Shown piece by piece: positions 48,164 to 55,546 of a stretch of 64,000 nucleotides of DNA; positions within the stretch are counted from its first letter, which is position 1, and each line of letters begins with the position of its first letter. The notes beneath the pieces were generated by a model. That model had not been told where the DNA came from and made no database searches. It worked only from the letters and a program-made list of their open reading frames with translations. The translations under genes were made by a program, and so were the position numbers. The stretch is from Schaalia sp. ZJ405 (GTDB lineage Bacteria > Actinomycetota > Actinomycetes > Actinomycetales > Actinomycetaceae), in contig NZ_CP064952.1 in NCBI RefSeq assembly GCF_011038885.2, forward strand, positions 1,612,001 through 1,676,000. Direction: 5' to 3'.

Positions 48164-48360
48164 GACGCTTTCTCACTTTCTTCAATAGCCTTGAGCGCTT
48201 TGCGCACGAGACCAGGGGAGATTTCGACTGTTCGCGTAATGGACACCGAGATCCCAGTTTCGTGCCGCCATACTTCGTGGTCACCTTTGCCCTGCCGTGA
48301 AGCAAACCCTGCTTTCTTCAGGAGTTTCGCCAGTTTTCGGTAGGGCATCGGCTTTGTCAT
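48160..48360 (-). CDS. hicA: HicA-type mRNA interferase toxin
   Basis: A 66-aa protein, MTKPMPYRKLAKLLKKAGFA then SRQGKGDHEVWRH, with the double-stranded-RNA-binding-like fold and the catalytic His in GKGDHEVW, and a C-terminal ISPGLVRKALKAI helix. It is the first gene of hicAB. The ATG lies six bases from a -10 box, so the mRNA is probably leaderless. Confidence 0.9.
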   Translation of the reverse strand: MTKPMPYRKLAKLLKKAGFASRQGKGDHEVWRHETGISVSITRTVEISPGLVRKALKAIEESEKAS

Positions 48361-48366
48361 TCCCTA

Positions 48367-48396
48367 ATAGTAAATCCCGGATTACCTTGTTGTCAA
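48367..48396 (-). promoter_or_regulatory. hicAB promoter, leaderless
   Basis: TTGACA (complement of 48391-48396), an 18-base spacer and TACTAT (complement of 48367-48372) lie six bases before the hicA ATG. Confidence 0.7.
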
Positions 48397-48432
48397 GCCC
48401 GAATTAACAACTAGTTTGTTGGCTGAACGACA

Positions 48433-48722
48433 CACGTCAAGGCCACACTCTACGAGGACGAGGCATCCATCGGGGCCTTCTACAAGAGATTCGCCCAGGC
48501 CAGGATCGACACACCCGAGACCCGCGACCAACTCTTTGAGTACTTCATCGACAAAATCTACATCGGACACAAGCAGATCATCATCGCGTCCTACTACCAC
48601 GACAGCGCAGGGCCAATCGAATACGAAGACCTCGAAGAAGCGCTGACCAGCGGAAACAGAGCAGGGGAAGTACGAACCTACGCCCGAAAGCAAGAGTTCG
48701 ACACTTCCCCCTGGAGTGGAGA
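48433..48722 (+). repeat. 290-bp direct repeat, left copy
   Basis: Left copy of a direct repeat; the right copy is 58711-59000 in the intact recombinase gene, 10.3 kb away in the same orientation. Confidence 0.95.
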
Positions 48723-48780
48723 CCAAGGGGCATGTGTAGAACTTTTGATTATGAAAGATCACCTATTGTTTGTTGCCTAA
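48433..48780 (+). pseudogene. 3' fragment of a serine recombinase gene
   Basis: Bases 48433-48722 align without gaps to 58711-59000 at about 96% identity (12 mismatches), that is codons 430-526 of the intact recombinase. The frame HVKATLYEDEASIGAFYKRF stays open through ...FDTSPWSGDQG and then runs into unrelated sequence to a stop at 48780. The 5' 80% of the gene is missing. It forms one arm of a 290-bp direct repeat around the mobilizable element. Confidence 0.92.
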
Positions 48781-48836
48781 TCCGAGAGACTTCTATACAA
48801 CCACACACTATCGCAACGGTGACGTTGCTGATAAAA

Positions 48837-48873
48837 TCATGCGGCACCACAACAGTGTTGCAGTGCCGCATGA
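48837..48873 (-). terminator. Terminator of the secreted-protein gene
   Basis: Eleven-base perfect arms (TCATGCGGCAC and complement) followed on the minus strand by TTTTATC, 15 bases past the stop. Confidence 0.8.
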
Positions 48874-48887
48874 TGTGGGGTGGAGTA

Positions 48888-50141
48888 TTACTCCCAGTGG
48901 GCGGGAACGTCTACGATCCAGACGTCCTTTGTGCCGGTTTGACGAGACTCTTTACGGTATTTCGTGACAGTCTCATACTTCGCTGGGATTTCAACGTTGT
49001 CATACATTCTACGAGAGTTGTAGTTGCCAATATATCCTTCTTCCATCATTGCCACTGAATGTTTAGCAACTTTGTCAATAGCTTCAATACTACGTCGTTT
49101 ATATTCAGGATCTTTGAATTCTAGTCCACGAGCATCGAAAATAATAACATAACCTGTTTCAGGGAAGTAATATTTTTCCCCAACATATGCATACTCAGTA
49201 CGAGCTTCCTCAACGAGAACGTTTTCGGTGTAGGGAACATCGACTTCCTCGTACACTGGTTGCTTATCCCAGTGGCCTTTCTCGGCAACCCACTTCTTTG
49301 GTTTTGCTGCTGGAGCAGCAGGAGTTGCAGGCTTCGGTGTGGCGGGGGACGCGTTAGGAGCAGGCTGAGGGGTAGACGGTGTGGCACCCACATGAGGCTT
49401 ATCCTCAGGAGCAGGAGTGACAGCACTTGTGGTTTCCTCCACCTTGCTCTTATCGTCCTCGCTCATGTTCGGATTCGCCTTACCGTTCTTTTCAACGGTG
49501 TCCAAAGCGTTCTTACCCGCATCCCCGGCAAGAGTAGCGTCACCGGTGGCAATAGCTTTGCCGGTTTCCTCTGCGATCTTATGGATCACATCAGATGGAA
49601 CATCAGCGGGCTTGACGTTGGCAATTGGAATCTCAACGGTGGACAGCTCGTTGCGAGCAGACACGTTGATAGGAGTTGAAACAGCTTCAGCCTTGGCAGG
49701 ATCAGAGGCTACTTCAATCGAACCATCAGCGTTAATTGGAGAGATCACAGAGACGTTATAACGTCCCACAGGCACCTCAACAGTGCTCACGTCCTGAGGA
49801 TCGTTTGGACGCACAGCATGATGGAAGTCCGTGCTCTTATTAGATTCTTCAGCGCCTTGGATGCGAGTGATCGCAGGAGAAGACGAGTCTGTCCACGTCT
49901 TGTCTTTCGACTGAACATCGAGCTTGAGCTTGGCCTTAGGCTTGGGAGTGGATTTTGGAGACGTAGCTGGCGTGTCAGCGCTTTGAGCAGTGATGTGATC
50001 TGGCTGGGCGCCAAGCTGCGCGACAGCAACGCCACCTGCAACAAGAGCGAGAACCGTTGCGATGCCAGTTAAGGCAGAGAGCAGCTTGTGTTCTTTAATT
50101 GTCAGCATCAGGGTTGATGCAAAACGTCGTAGTGTTTTCAT
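48888..50141 (-). CDS. Secreted protein with tryptophan-rich C-terminal repeats
   Basis: The ATG at 50141 has AGGAGG eight bases upstream and is preferred over a start at 50186. The 417-aa protein begins MKTLRRFASTLMLTIKEHKL, with a hydrophobic segment LLSALTGIATVLALVAGGVA (membrane anchor or signal). A Ser/Thr/Pro/Lys-rich linker and a central beta-rich domain follow, then a Pro/Ala repeat region. The C-terminal ~130 residues begin KKWVAEKGHWDKQPVYEEVD and end KDVWIVDVPAHWE; these paired WVxxxxHW motifs resemble short repeats in Gram-positive surface proteins. No LPXTG signal. Function unknown; probably a surface or secreted cargo protein of the element. Confidence 0.7.
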   Translation of the reverse strand: MKTLRRFASTLMLTIKEHKLLSALTGIATVLALVAGGVAVAQLGAQPDHITAQSADTPATSPKSTPKPKAKLKLDVQSKDKTWTDSSSPAITRIQGAEESNKSTDFHHAVRPNDPQDVSTVEVPVGRYNVSVISPINADGSIEVASDPAKAEAVSTPINVSARNELSTVEIPIANVKPADVPSDVIHKIAEETGKAIATGDATLAGDAGKNALDTVEKNGKANPNMSEDDKSKVEETTSAVTPAPEDKPHVGATPSTPQPAPNASPATPKPATPAAPAAKPKKWVAEKGHWDKQPVYEEVDVPYTENVLVEEARTEYAYVGEKYYFPETGYVIIFDARGLEFKDPEYKRRSIEAIDKVAKHSVAMMEEGYIGNYNSRRMYDNVEIPAKYETVTKYRKESRQTGTKDVWIVDVPAHWE

Positions 50142-50258
50142 GAGTGTTCCTCCTGTGAAAGTGCGGGTGTGAATGATCAGACTCAAAATGAAAATAAAGC
50201 TTCAGGCTTAATAACAAAGGTGCCGTGCAACTTTAGATGAAAGTTCAACGTGGGGAAA

Positions 50259-50387
50259 TCATTCACGATACCGGCAAAGACGAAGATGAGGATTAAAATA
50301 CGCTGACAGCGACAGGGAAGCTTTCGCGTCACACATATTTGGTTTACCAGGAGCTAGCTGGAAGGAAATTGTATTCTCGGTTGACAT
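50259..50387 (-). CDS. Small 42-aa leader ORF behind poly-G promoter
   Basis: MSTENTISFQLAPGKPNMCD, 42 residues, with an excellent ribosome site (GGAGG seven bases before ATG). It lies 118 bases upstream of the secreted-protein gene on the same strand and downstream of a promoter with a 10-G spacer tract. It could be a leader peptide, a small protein, or the conserved start of a former gene. No family recognised. Confidence 0.5.
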   Translation of the reverse strand: MSTENTISFQLAPGKPNMCDAKASLSLSAYFNPHLRLCRYRE

Positions 50388-50425
50388 TTGCAACCCTCCT
50401 GCTCTTAACATTCCCCTCACAGCCG

Positions 50426-50456
50426 AGAGTACCCCCCCCCCAACGAAAACTGTCAA
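50426..50456 (-). promoter_or_regulatory. Promoter with 10-G tract in the -35/-10 spacer
   Basis: On the minus strand TTGACA (complement of 50451-50456) is followed by a 19-base spacer that includes ten consecutive G (complement of 50432-50441), then TACTCT (complement of 50426-50431). The spacer is two bases over the optimum, so G-number changes would alter promoter strength. This is the arrangement known for Neisseria porA phase variation. Promoter assignment is by inspection. Confidence 0.6.
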
Positions 50457-50459
50457 GCA

Positions 50460-50849
50460 TCTGATTTGACAAAACGTGAATGCGATGTCTCATCACACAG
50501 GATTCTTACAAACATTACCTAAAGTTTTAAGATAAATCTGTACTTCAATTACTCTTTTGAGAGTTCAACAAGTATCAGAAGAAGACGGTGCTGACGAGTA
50601 CCTAGAGAGCCTCACCGATGCATAGAAAAGTGCAGATACGGTAGTTATGGAAGTTCATAAAGACACGCCCAACGCGTTAACGAGACCTCTTGCAGCTTCT
50701 ACAGAGAAGAAGCATCTCAGCGAAGATGGATTCGAGTGAATGTCCCTGCCCTCTCAGGCCGAAACGGCGTAACACAACCGTTCTTCGACAAGCACAAAAA
50801 GAACCAGAAAACTTGCTCTGATTTGACAAGGTGTGATAGGATTGCATCA
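50460..50849. other. AT-richer non-coding region before the structured RNA
   Basis: No gene is visible in about 390 bases. The base composition is clearly more AT-rich than the chromosomal core. An extended -10 (TGATAGGAT, 50834-50842) with TTGCTC 18 bases upstream (50813-50818) could start the structured RNA on the plus strand. Confidence 0.5.
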
Positions 50850-51120
50850 AGTTCTTGAATAGACGGTATGCAAGTCGTTCGAGAAGGGATCACCCTGGGA
50901 GGTGGACGCGAGTTGGCTCAGGCCGTAATCCTCGCGCCACGGTGTAGCGCACCGAAGGTTAGCACCCATAAATTTCCCCGAGATTTATAAGTTAAGAGGC
51001 TGGGCAGGGAGTTAGCGCTCCTGTAAGGCAATGGCGGGTAACCGCTAGTGAGTAGTGCACGGTAAGATCAGACCGCCCAGATATTCACCGGGAAAACACC
51101 CCTCTCCGGACAGGTTAATT
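50850..51120 (+). ncRNA. Candidate structured RNA upstream of the polymerase operon
   Basis: No reading frame of note, but dense complementary arms. TTCTTGAA/TTCGAGAA (50852-50859/50878-50885). GTGG-CGCGAG/CTCGCG-CCAC with one bulged A (50902-50912/50931-50940), enclosing GGC/GCC. GGTG/CACC (50941-50944/50950-50953). ATAAAT/ATTTAT (50968-50973/50983-50988). CTGGGC/GCCCAG (51000-51005/51075-51080) closes a multiloop with GGGAG/CTCCT and TGGCGG-GTAA-CCGCTA, a GNRA tetraloop hairpin at 51032-51047. CCGG/CCGG follows near 51088-51109. It ends about 15-55 bases before the HTH gene. Not tRNA, RNase P, tmRNA or SRP. It could be a cis-regulator or a trans-acting RNA of the element. Confidence 0.65.
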
Positions 51121-51136
51121 ATGTCTTGGAGACGTT

Positions 51137-51430
51137 ATGACAAGTTATTCTCCGCCGTCCGAAAGGACACATTTTCTTACTTTACAGGAAGCCGTTGCCG
51201 AGGGGTATGGCGCCTATTCAACCCTCAGGCGTTGGATCACGCTGGGAAAGTTACCTGCATATAAAACAGGTAAGCGCATTAAGGTTCTAAGGGAAGACCT
51301 CAATACTTTAGTTCAACCTATTTATGCAGACACTCGGGAGTTGCATGTAGAGGCTCTCGTTAAGGATGCACCTCGTCTCACAGACGATCAAATCTTGCGT
51401 TTGCGTGATGCTCTTGGGGGTGTGCGATGA
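51137..51430 (+). CDS. Excisionase-like HTH protein
   Basis: A 97-aa protein, MTSYSPPSERTHFLTLQEAV, with a MerR/excisionase-type winged helix (LTLQEAVAEGYGAYSTLRRW then ITLGKLPAYKTGKRIKVLRE) and a C-terminal helical part. GGAG lies five bases before the ATG. Its stop overlaps the polymerase start (ATGA), so the two proteins are made together. It could be a recombination directionality factor for the serine recombinase, or a replication or transcription regulator. Confidence 0.8.
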   Translation: MTSYSPPSERTHFLTLQEAVAEGYGAYSTLRRWITLGKLPAYKTGKRIKVLREDLNTLVQPIYADTRELHVEALVKDAPRLTDDQILRLRDALGGVR

Positions 51431-54400
51431 GTGCTCTTGTCACCTCTCAGACGGGTGTAAAAAACTGTCCCGAAAAGTGTGTTGAAAAAGGGGTCTCGCG
51501 TCCAAATAAGACCTTATCGGGACAGCGCGTTTTTATTAAACCATTGGTAGAGCAACAAAATCTATCAACGGCGGCAACACTATATGGGGTAACCCCATTG
51601 CCGCCGTTGCCGCCGTTGGGGTGGAGTGTGGGTTATTTTTTAGACACGGTGACGTCGAGAAAACACCCCGCTAAGTTTGCTGTGTTGAGTAGGTCGGTTG
51701 AACGCACCGCCACCCGCACGGCAGGCGGTTTCGGGTCATATGAGTCTGTGGTGGGGATGCGGTCTGGCAAAGGCTCGATCGTCATCGGATTTGACACTGA
51801 ATTTGTTAGTGCAGATTTTTTCGATTCTGAGCGCGGGTGGGTTGGCGAGAGCGAGAAAGTCACGCGCCGCATCGTCTCCTACCAGTTCGCTGTTATCGAC
51901 CCGACCGATCATGACCGGCTGCGGCTGGCTGTGATTTTGCCTGTTCCTTACGACGGTCCTCGTGGTTTTCGGGTTGCCCGCCTGTCTTTTGGCAAGGCGT
52001 TGGAGCTTGCGATAGTGTCGCTCGGTCTGCACGAACATCCGCTGGCTGAAGGGTGGACTAGCAAGGGTGTACCCGTTAGAGACGTCACGGATGAGAATGG
52101 CAAGTTCCATCGCCAGAGGTGGTTCCGCAAGAAGAGCAAGAACGCTCACGCGCTGCCCATCACGCTAGTGGCTCACTTTCAGAACGCTGACCTCACTACT
52201 TTTGTTGACCCGGTGAAGATGCTCAACACCTGGGATGCCTCCTATCCAGAGCGCAAGAACAAGAAGGCTCGCAGTAAGAACGCTGGCTACTCCGGGTACA
52301 GGAATCGTCGTCTCGACTACAGGGAACCAGACATCTTGCGTGCGGTGATTTCTGCCAGTGCTGGAATGGTTTCACCCAAGCCTGTTGAGTGGGTTCTCCC
52401 CGGTGAGAACAAGCGTTGGGCACGCCCGGTCTTGATCTCGATTCGCGACACGATGGCGCAGTCGGGCGCCTCGAAGCTATCTGAGCTGGGCGAGGCCGTT
52501 GGGGTACCTAAGTTGGATGTCCCAGACGGCTGGATCAGCAGGATGGACGAGTACCTTGCCAAGCATCCCGTCGAGTACCTTGACTACGCGTCCAACGACG
52601 CCGTGATCGCCCTCGAGTACGTCACTCAGATGTACGGCGAGGCCCAGGAAGTCGCTCTGACGCTGCCAACGGCTGCGGCGCGTGCGGTCAGGGGCATGAT
52701 CACCACAGAACTTATTGAGAGAGGCGCAGAAAACGCGTCGAACAGCCTCTTCAATAGCGTGTTTGGTGGTTTGGAGAAAGTTACTAAGACAAGCGAGGCC
52801 ACCACGAGCGTTGAGAACCAACTCGCCTATTACCGACAGCGTGAATTACAGCCCTTGGACGGTGCCGCTGCAACGTGGATCCACGCCTGCGCACTTGCCT
52901 TCCGGGGCGGCTACAACATGAGCGCTGAGCTGGGCCTATTTGAGCAGACGACCCATGACTTTGACCTTCAGTCTTGTTATCCGACGGCGAGCTCGACAAT
53001 CTGGGATGTCGATTATCTGCACCCTGAGGGCGTCATCCTTAACACCGTCAACAACGTTGATCTTTCACTGGCTCACTTCGCCGAGGGTGGTCCGCTCACG
53101 CCGTTCGTCGGCTTCGTCAGTTTCGACTTTCCTGATTCTGTGGCCTTCCCCTGTCTTCCTGTCCCTGTTGAGGGTTCTATGGTGTACCCCCTGTCATCGG
53201 GTGGTGCTCGTGGGGTGTGGTCTATGGCCCCTGAGGTCTGGCTTGCCTTGAAGCTGGGTGCCCGCGTCAAGTGCCAGATAGGGCACTTCGGGCGTACGCT
53301 GCGACTTGAAGACGACACGCCATCTCGTTTGCTTCGTCGACCCTACAAGACATTGTTAGACGACAGGGGTCGCGCGAAGAAGGAGTTCGGCAAGAAGTCC
53401 TTTCAGCAGACCGTCCTCAAGCTGATGGCCAACTCTCCCTACGGCAAGCTCGCTCAGGGCGTCATGGGTCAGCGTGGGTGGGACGCGTGGGCGCAGGAGC
53501 GCGACGAGGTGGGTGGTTCGGCGATCACATCCCCGTGGCACGCCTCCATGACCACGTCCCTCCCTCGTGCGGTGCTGCTAGCGATTCTCAACCAGCTGCA
53601 TGACCTCGGATACTCGACGCCGAGTTGCACGACAGATGGTTTCATCACAGACGCCCCTTTTGACGTTGTTGATGGTCTCGATTTGTTCGGGCTGTCAGAC
53701 ATGTGGCGTGAAAGCCGTGAGGCACTGACGGGTTTTCGGGGCATGTGGGAGGAGAAACACACTCAAACTGACCTGCTGAATGTCACCACCCGTGCCAACT
53801 TTTCCCGCCAGCCGACAGGTGTTTTGGCTCACGGTGGTTACAAGCTGCCTGAGAGCATTGAAGCGGACAGTCAGGCCGACCGTGACTATATGTACAACCT
53901 GATGGTTTCTCGTAACGGTGCTCTACCTGTGACGATGAAGGTCTTCCCTTCGATACAAGAACTAACCCGAGTTAACAATCGTCAGGACTTTTCGCCTGTC
54001 GTTGTTCACAAACAGCAGACCATCGAATTTGATCGGAAGCGCCGCCCGGTGCCAGACGGAATGACGGCCAACATGGTGATGGTTGGTGACGAGGTCTTCG
54101 AGGTTGCGCATGTGAAAACAGTCCCGTGGAACACACCTGAGGAGTGCGAGCTAGGTAGGTCTGTCGACCGGGGCTTGAAGATTTGGGACGACGAGTTAGG
54201 TGAGCCCGTGTGGCAACGCTCCCCTGTGAGGCGAACACGCGAGCAATGGAATGACTACTTCGATCGGCTTGAGGCCTTACTCAACGAAGACGATCAAGCT
54301 GACGAGGCAGAGCGTCTTGATCACATCAGCAAAGGTATCGTCATTGCGCACCGTCAGGGCGTGATCGACATCCCGTGGCTCGGGTGTGACCGCTCCTTGG

Positions 54401-54564
54401 CCGAACGTCTCGATGCCTTTGAGAGGTTTGGTTTGCCTCGTCCAAAGGAGAGGTTTTGGAACCACGCAAGGTCAAAGGCAGAGCGCCAAATTGATGTGGA
54501 TCTTGACGCTATAAGTCCTTACGTCGAGAAGATGCTTCTCGACGACCCTTTCAATGAAAAGTAA
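51427..54564 (+). CDS. Family B DNA polymerase of a mobile element (pipolin-like)
   Basis: The 1045-aa protein carries both the proofreading and polymerase domains of family B. Exo I is GFDTEF (D123, E125), Exo II VAHFQNADLTTF, and Exo III YASND (Y387, D391). Pol A is FDLQSCYPT (D513, Y518), Pol B KLMANSPYG (K665-G673), and Pol C CTTDGF (D737). The first Asp of the usual DTD in Pol C is replaced by Thr. Length and motifs fit phi29-like protein-primed or primer-independent (piPolB) enzymes. No terminal-protein gene is seen, which favours piPolB. It probably replicates the element. Confidence 0.88.
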   Translation: MSALVTSQTGVKNCPEKCVEKGVSRPNKTLSGQRVFIKPLVEQQNLSTAATLYGVTPLPPLPPLGWSVGYFLDTVTSRKHPAKFAVLSRSVERTATRTAGGFGSYESVVGMRSGKGSIVIGFDTEFVSADFFDSERGWVGESEKVTRRIVSYQFAVIDPTDHDRLRLAVILPVPYDGPRGFRVARLSFGKALELAIVSLGLHEHPLAEGWTSKGVPVRDVTDENGKFHRQRWFRKKSKNAHALPITLVAHFQNADLTTFVDPVKMLNTWDASYPERKNKKARSKNAGYSGYRNRRLDYREPDILRAVISASAGMVSPKPVEWVLPGENKRWARPVLISIRDTMAQSGASKLSELGEAVGVPKLDVPDGWISRMDEYLAKHPVEYLDYASNDAVIALEYVTQMYGEAQEVALTLPTAAARAVRGMITTELIERGAENASNSLFNSVFGGLEKVTKTSEATTSVENQLAYYRQRELQPLDGAAATWIHACALAFRGGYNMSAELGLFEQTTHDFDLQSCYPTASSTIWDVDYLHPEGVILNTVNNVDLSLAHFAEGGPLTPFVGFVSFDFPDSVAFPCLPVPVEGSMVYPLSSGGARGVWSMAPEVWLALKLGARVKCQIGHFGRTLRLEDDTPSRLLRRPYKTLLDDRGRAKKEFGKKSFQQTVLKLMANSPYGKLAQGVMGQRGWDAWAQERDEVGGSAITSPWHASMTTSLPRAVLLAILNQLHDLGYSTPSCTTDGFITDAPFDVVDGLDLFGLSDMWRESREALTGFRGMWEEKHTQTDLLNVTTRANFSRQPTGVLAHGGYKLPESIEADSQADRDYMYNLMVSRNGALPVTMKVFPSIQELTRVNNRQDFSPVVVHKQQTIEFDRKRRPVPDGMTANMVMVGDEVFEVAHVKTVPWNTPEECELGRSVDRGLKIWDDELGEPVWQRSPVRRTREQWNDYFDRLEALLNEDDQADEAERLDHISKGIVIAHRQGVIDIPWLGCDRSLAERLDAFERFGLPRPKERFWNHARSKAERQIDVDLDAISPYVEKMLLDDPFNEK

Positions 54565-54593
54565 CGGTTGAAACATATATCAAGGAGAAAATT

Positions 54594-54881
54594 ATGAAAG
54601 AAAAAAAGAACATCGACCTGCTCATCAGTGAGGCGAAGAAAAAGCACGCGGCGCAACTACGCCGACTGCGTGAGCAAGCCGCTAAAGAAGAGCAAGAGAT
54701 CCTGATACGGGTCTCTCGTTTACTTGCAAAACACGAACCCGATCTCTTTGCCCAATACAGCGATCATGCCTTGAGGTTGATCGAACAAGAGCGAAACCAA
54801 CGTGCTGAGCGTGCACGCTCAGCACGTGCACGGCGCAAGCAGAAAGTCGCCGACTCTGAGAGTGGTGGAGGTAGTCAGTAA
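54594..54881 (+). CDS. Small coiled-coil accessory protein
   Basis: A 95-aa, strongly charged helical protein, MKEKKNIDLLISEAKKKHAA then QLRRLREQAAKEEQEILIRV, with a basic Arg/Ala-rich C-terminus. AAGGAG lies upstream. It sits between the polymerase and mobC on the same strand and overlaps the mobC start codon region. Its gene contains a 28-bp perfect palindrome. It is perhaps a mobilization or replication accessory factor; no family recognised. Confidence 0.65.
   Translation: MKEKKNIDLLISEAKKKHAAQLRRLREQAAKEEQEILIRVSRLLAKHEPDLFAQYSDHALRLIEQERNQRAERARSARARRKQKVADSESGGGSQ
54800..54827. repeat. 28-bp perfect palindrome
   Basis: Bases 54800-54827 read the same on both strands, centred on GTGCAC. 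It lies inside the small coiled-coil gene, 53 bases before mobC. A palindrome this long is not expected by chance and may be a protein-binding or replication site. Confidence 0.9.
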
Positions 54882-55546
54882 TGACGTATGTCATCAAGAC
54901 GACCTCTGCTGGTGCGACTCACAAGGGGCAACACACAACACAGAGTGTTGCACCGCTCTTGGACACCACCTCTGTTGCTGTGAAACAGGTGGTGTCTTCT
55001 CCCTCGCCCGCAGGGAGCGTAGCGACCGAGGACGGGGGCCAGCACGCATATGGAGGACACGGGAGCTTGCTCCCGATGTCCGACAATGCGCCTGCTGGCA
55101 CCACACCCTTCTACACCACACAGGACGTTAGCGCTGGGGGTAGAAGGGTGATTGAGGCTGCCCCACCGACGAAGACGGTAATACCGGGGGTAGGCGAGCG
55201 TGGAAGCCTCACTGCTCATCTTGACGTGAGGGTGACACGTAAGGAGCACGACGCCATCAAGCGTCGTGCGAGGGTGCTCGGTGTCAAGCCGAGCACATGG
55301 GCGAGAGCCGTCCTGCGAGACGCGCTGGACGAGCGACGCCATGAGGTCGAGGTACTGGCAGCGCAAGCGTCAGTACCCAGACCCTCACCCGAGCTTGCTC
55401 GGGCGGTTGAGCAGGTTCGCCGCGTCGGGGTGAACCTCAACCAAGTCGTGCGCACGGGTAGCGTGGTTGACGAGAAGATCCTTGTTGAGGTTCTCGCTGC
55501 CTTTGCTGAGGTGCGCACGCTGCTGAGAGACGAGGTGGCGTTGTGA
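54881..55546 (+). CDS. mobC: MobC-family relaxosome protein
   Basis: The 221-aa frame ends with a clear MobC domain: LDVRVTRKEHDAIKRRARVL then GVKPSTWARAVLRDALDERR (ribbon-helix-helix) and VEQVRRVGVNLNQVVRTGSV (the LNQ motif of MobC). The first ~90 residues are Thr/Gly/Pro/Ser-rich and coincide with a cluster of DNA hairpins, so the true start may be later, for example the GTG at 55148, with the upstream part being oriT. MobC helps the relaxase open the nick site. Its stop overlaps the relaxase start. Confidence 0.85.
   Translation: MTYVIKTTSAGATHKGQHTTQSVAPLLDTTSVAVKQVVSSPSPAGSVATEDGGQHAYGGHGSLLPMSDNAPAGTTPFYTTQDVSAGGRRVIEAAPPTKTVIPGVGERGSLTAHLDVRVTRKEHDAIKRRARVLGVKPSTWARAVLRDALDERRHEVEVLAAQASVPRPSPELARAVEQVRRVGVNLNQVVRTGSVVDEKILVEVLAAFAEVRTLLRDEVAL
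54936..55150. other. Candidate origin of transfer (hairpin cluster)
   Basis: Five inverted repeats in 215 bases: CAACAC/GTGTTG (54936-54950), GACACCACCT/AGGTGGTGTC (54962-54996), CTCCCT/AGGGAG (54999-55017), a 12-bp stem with one bulge (55055-55081), and CACCCTTCTAC/GTAGAAGGGTG (55104-55150). They lie directly before the conserved part of mobC, the usual oriT position in mobilizable plasmids. Confidence 0.55.

Noticed and set aside
50991..51074. Group I intron core
   Set aside because: GTTAAGAGGCT and AAGATCAGACC resemble the R and S elements of group I introns, but the two do not pair properly to make P7, and there is no split gene around them.
54881..55546. Terminal-protein gene for a protein-primed polymerase
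   Set aside because: The genes after the polymerase are MobC, relaxase and MobB types; none resembles a terminal protein.
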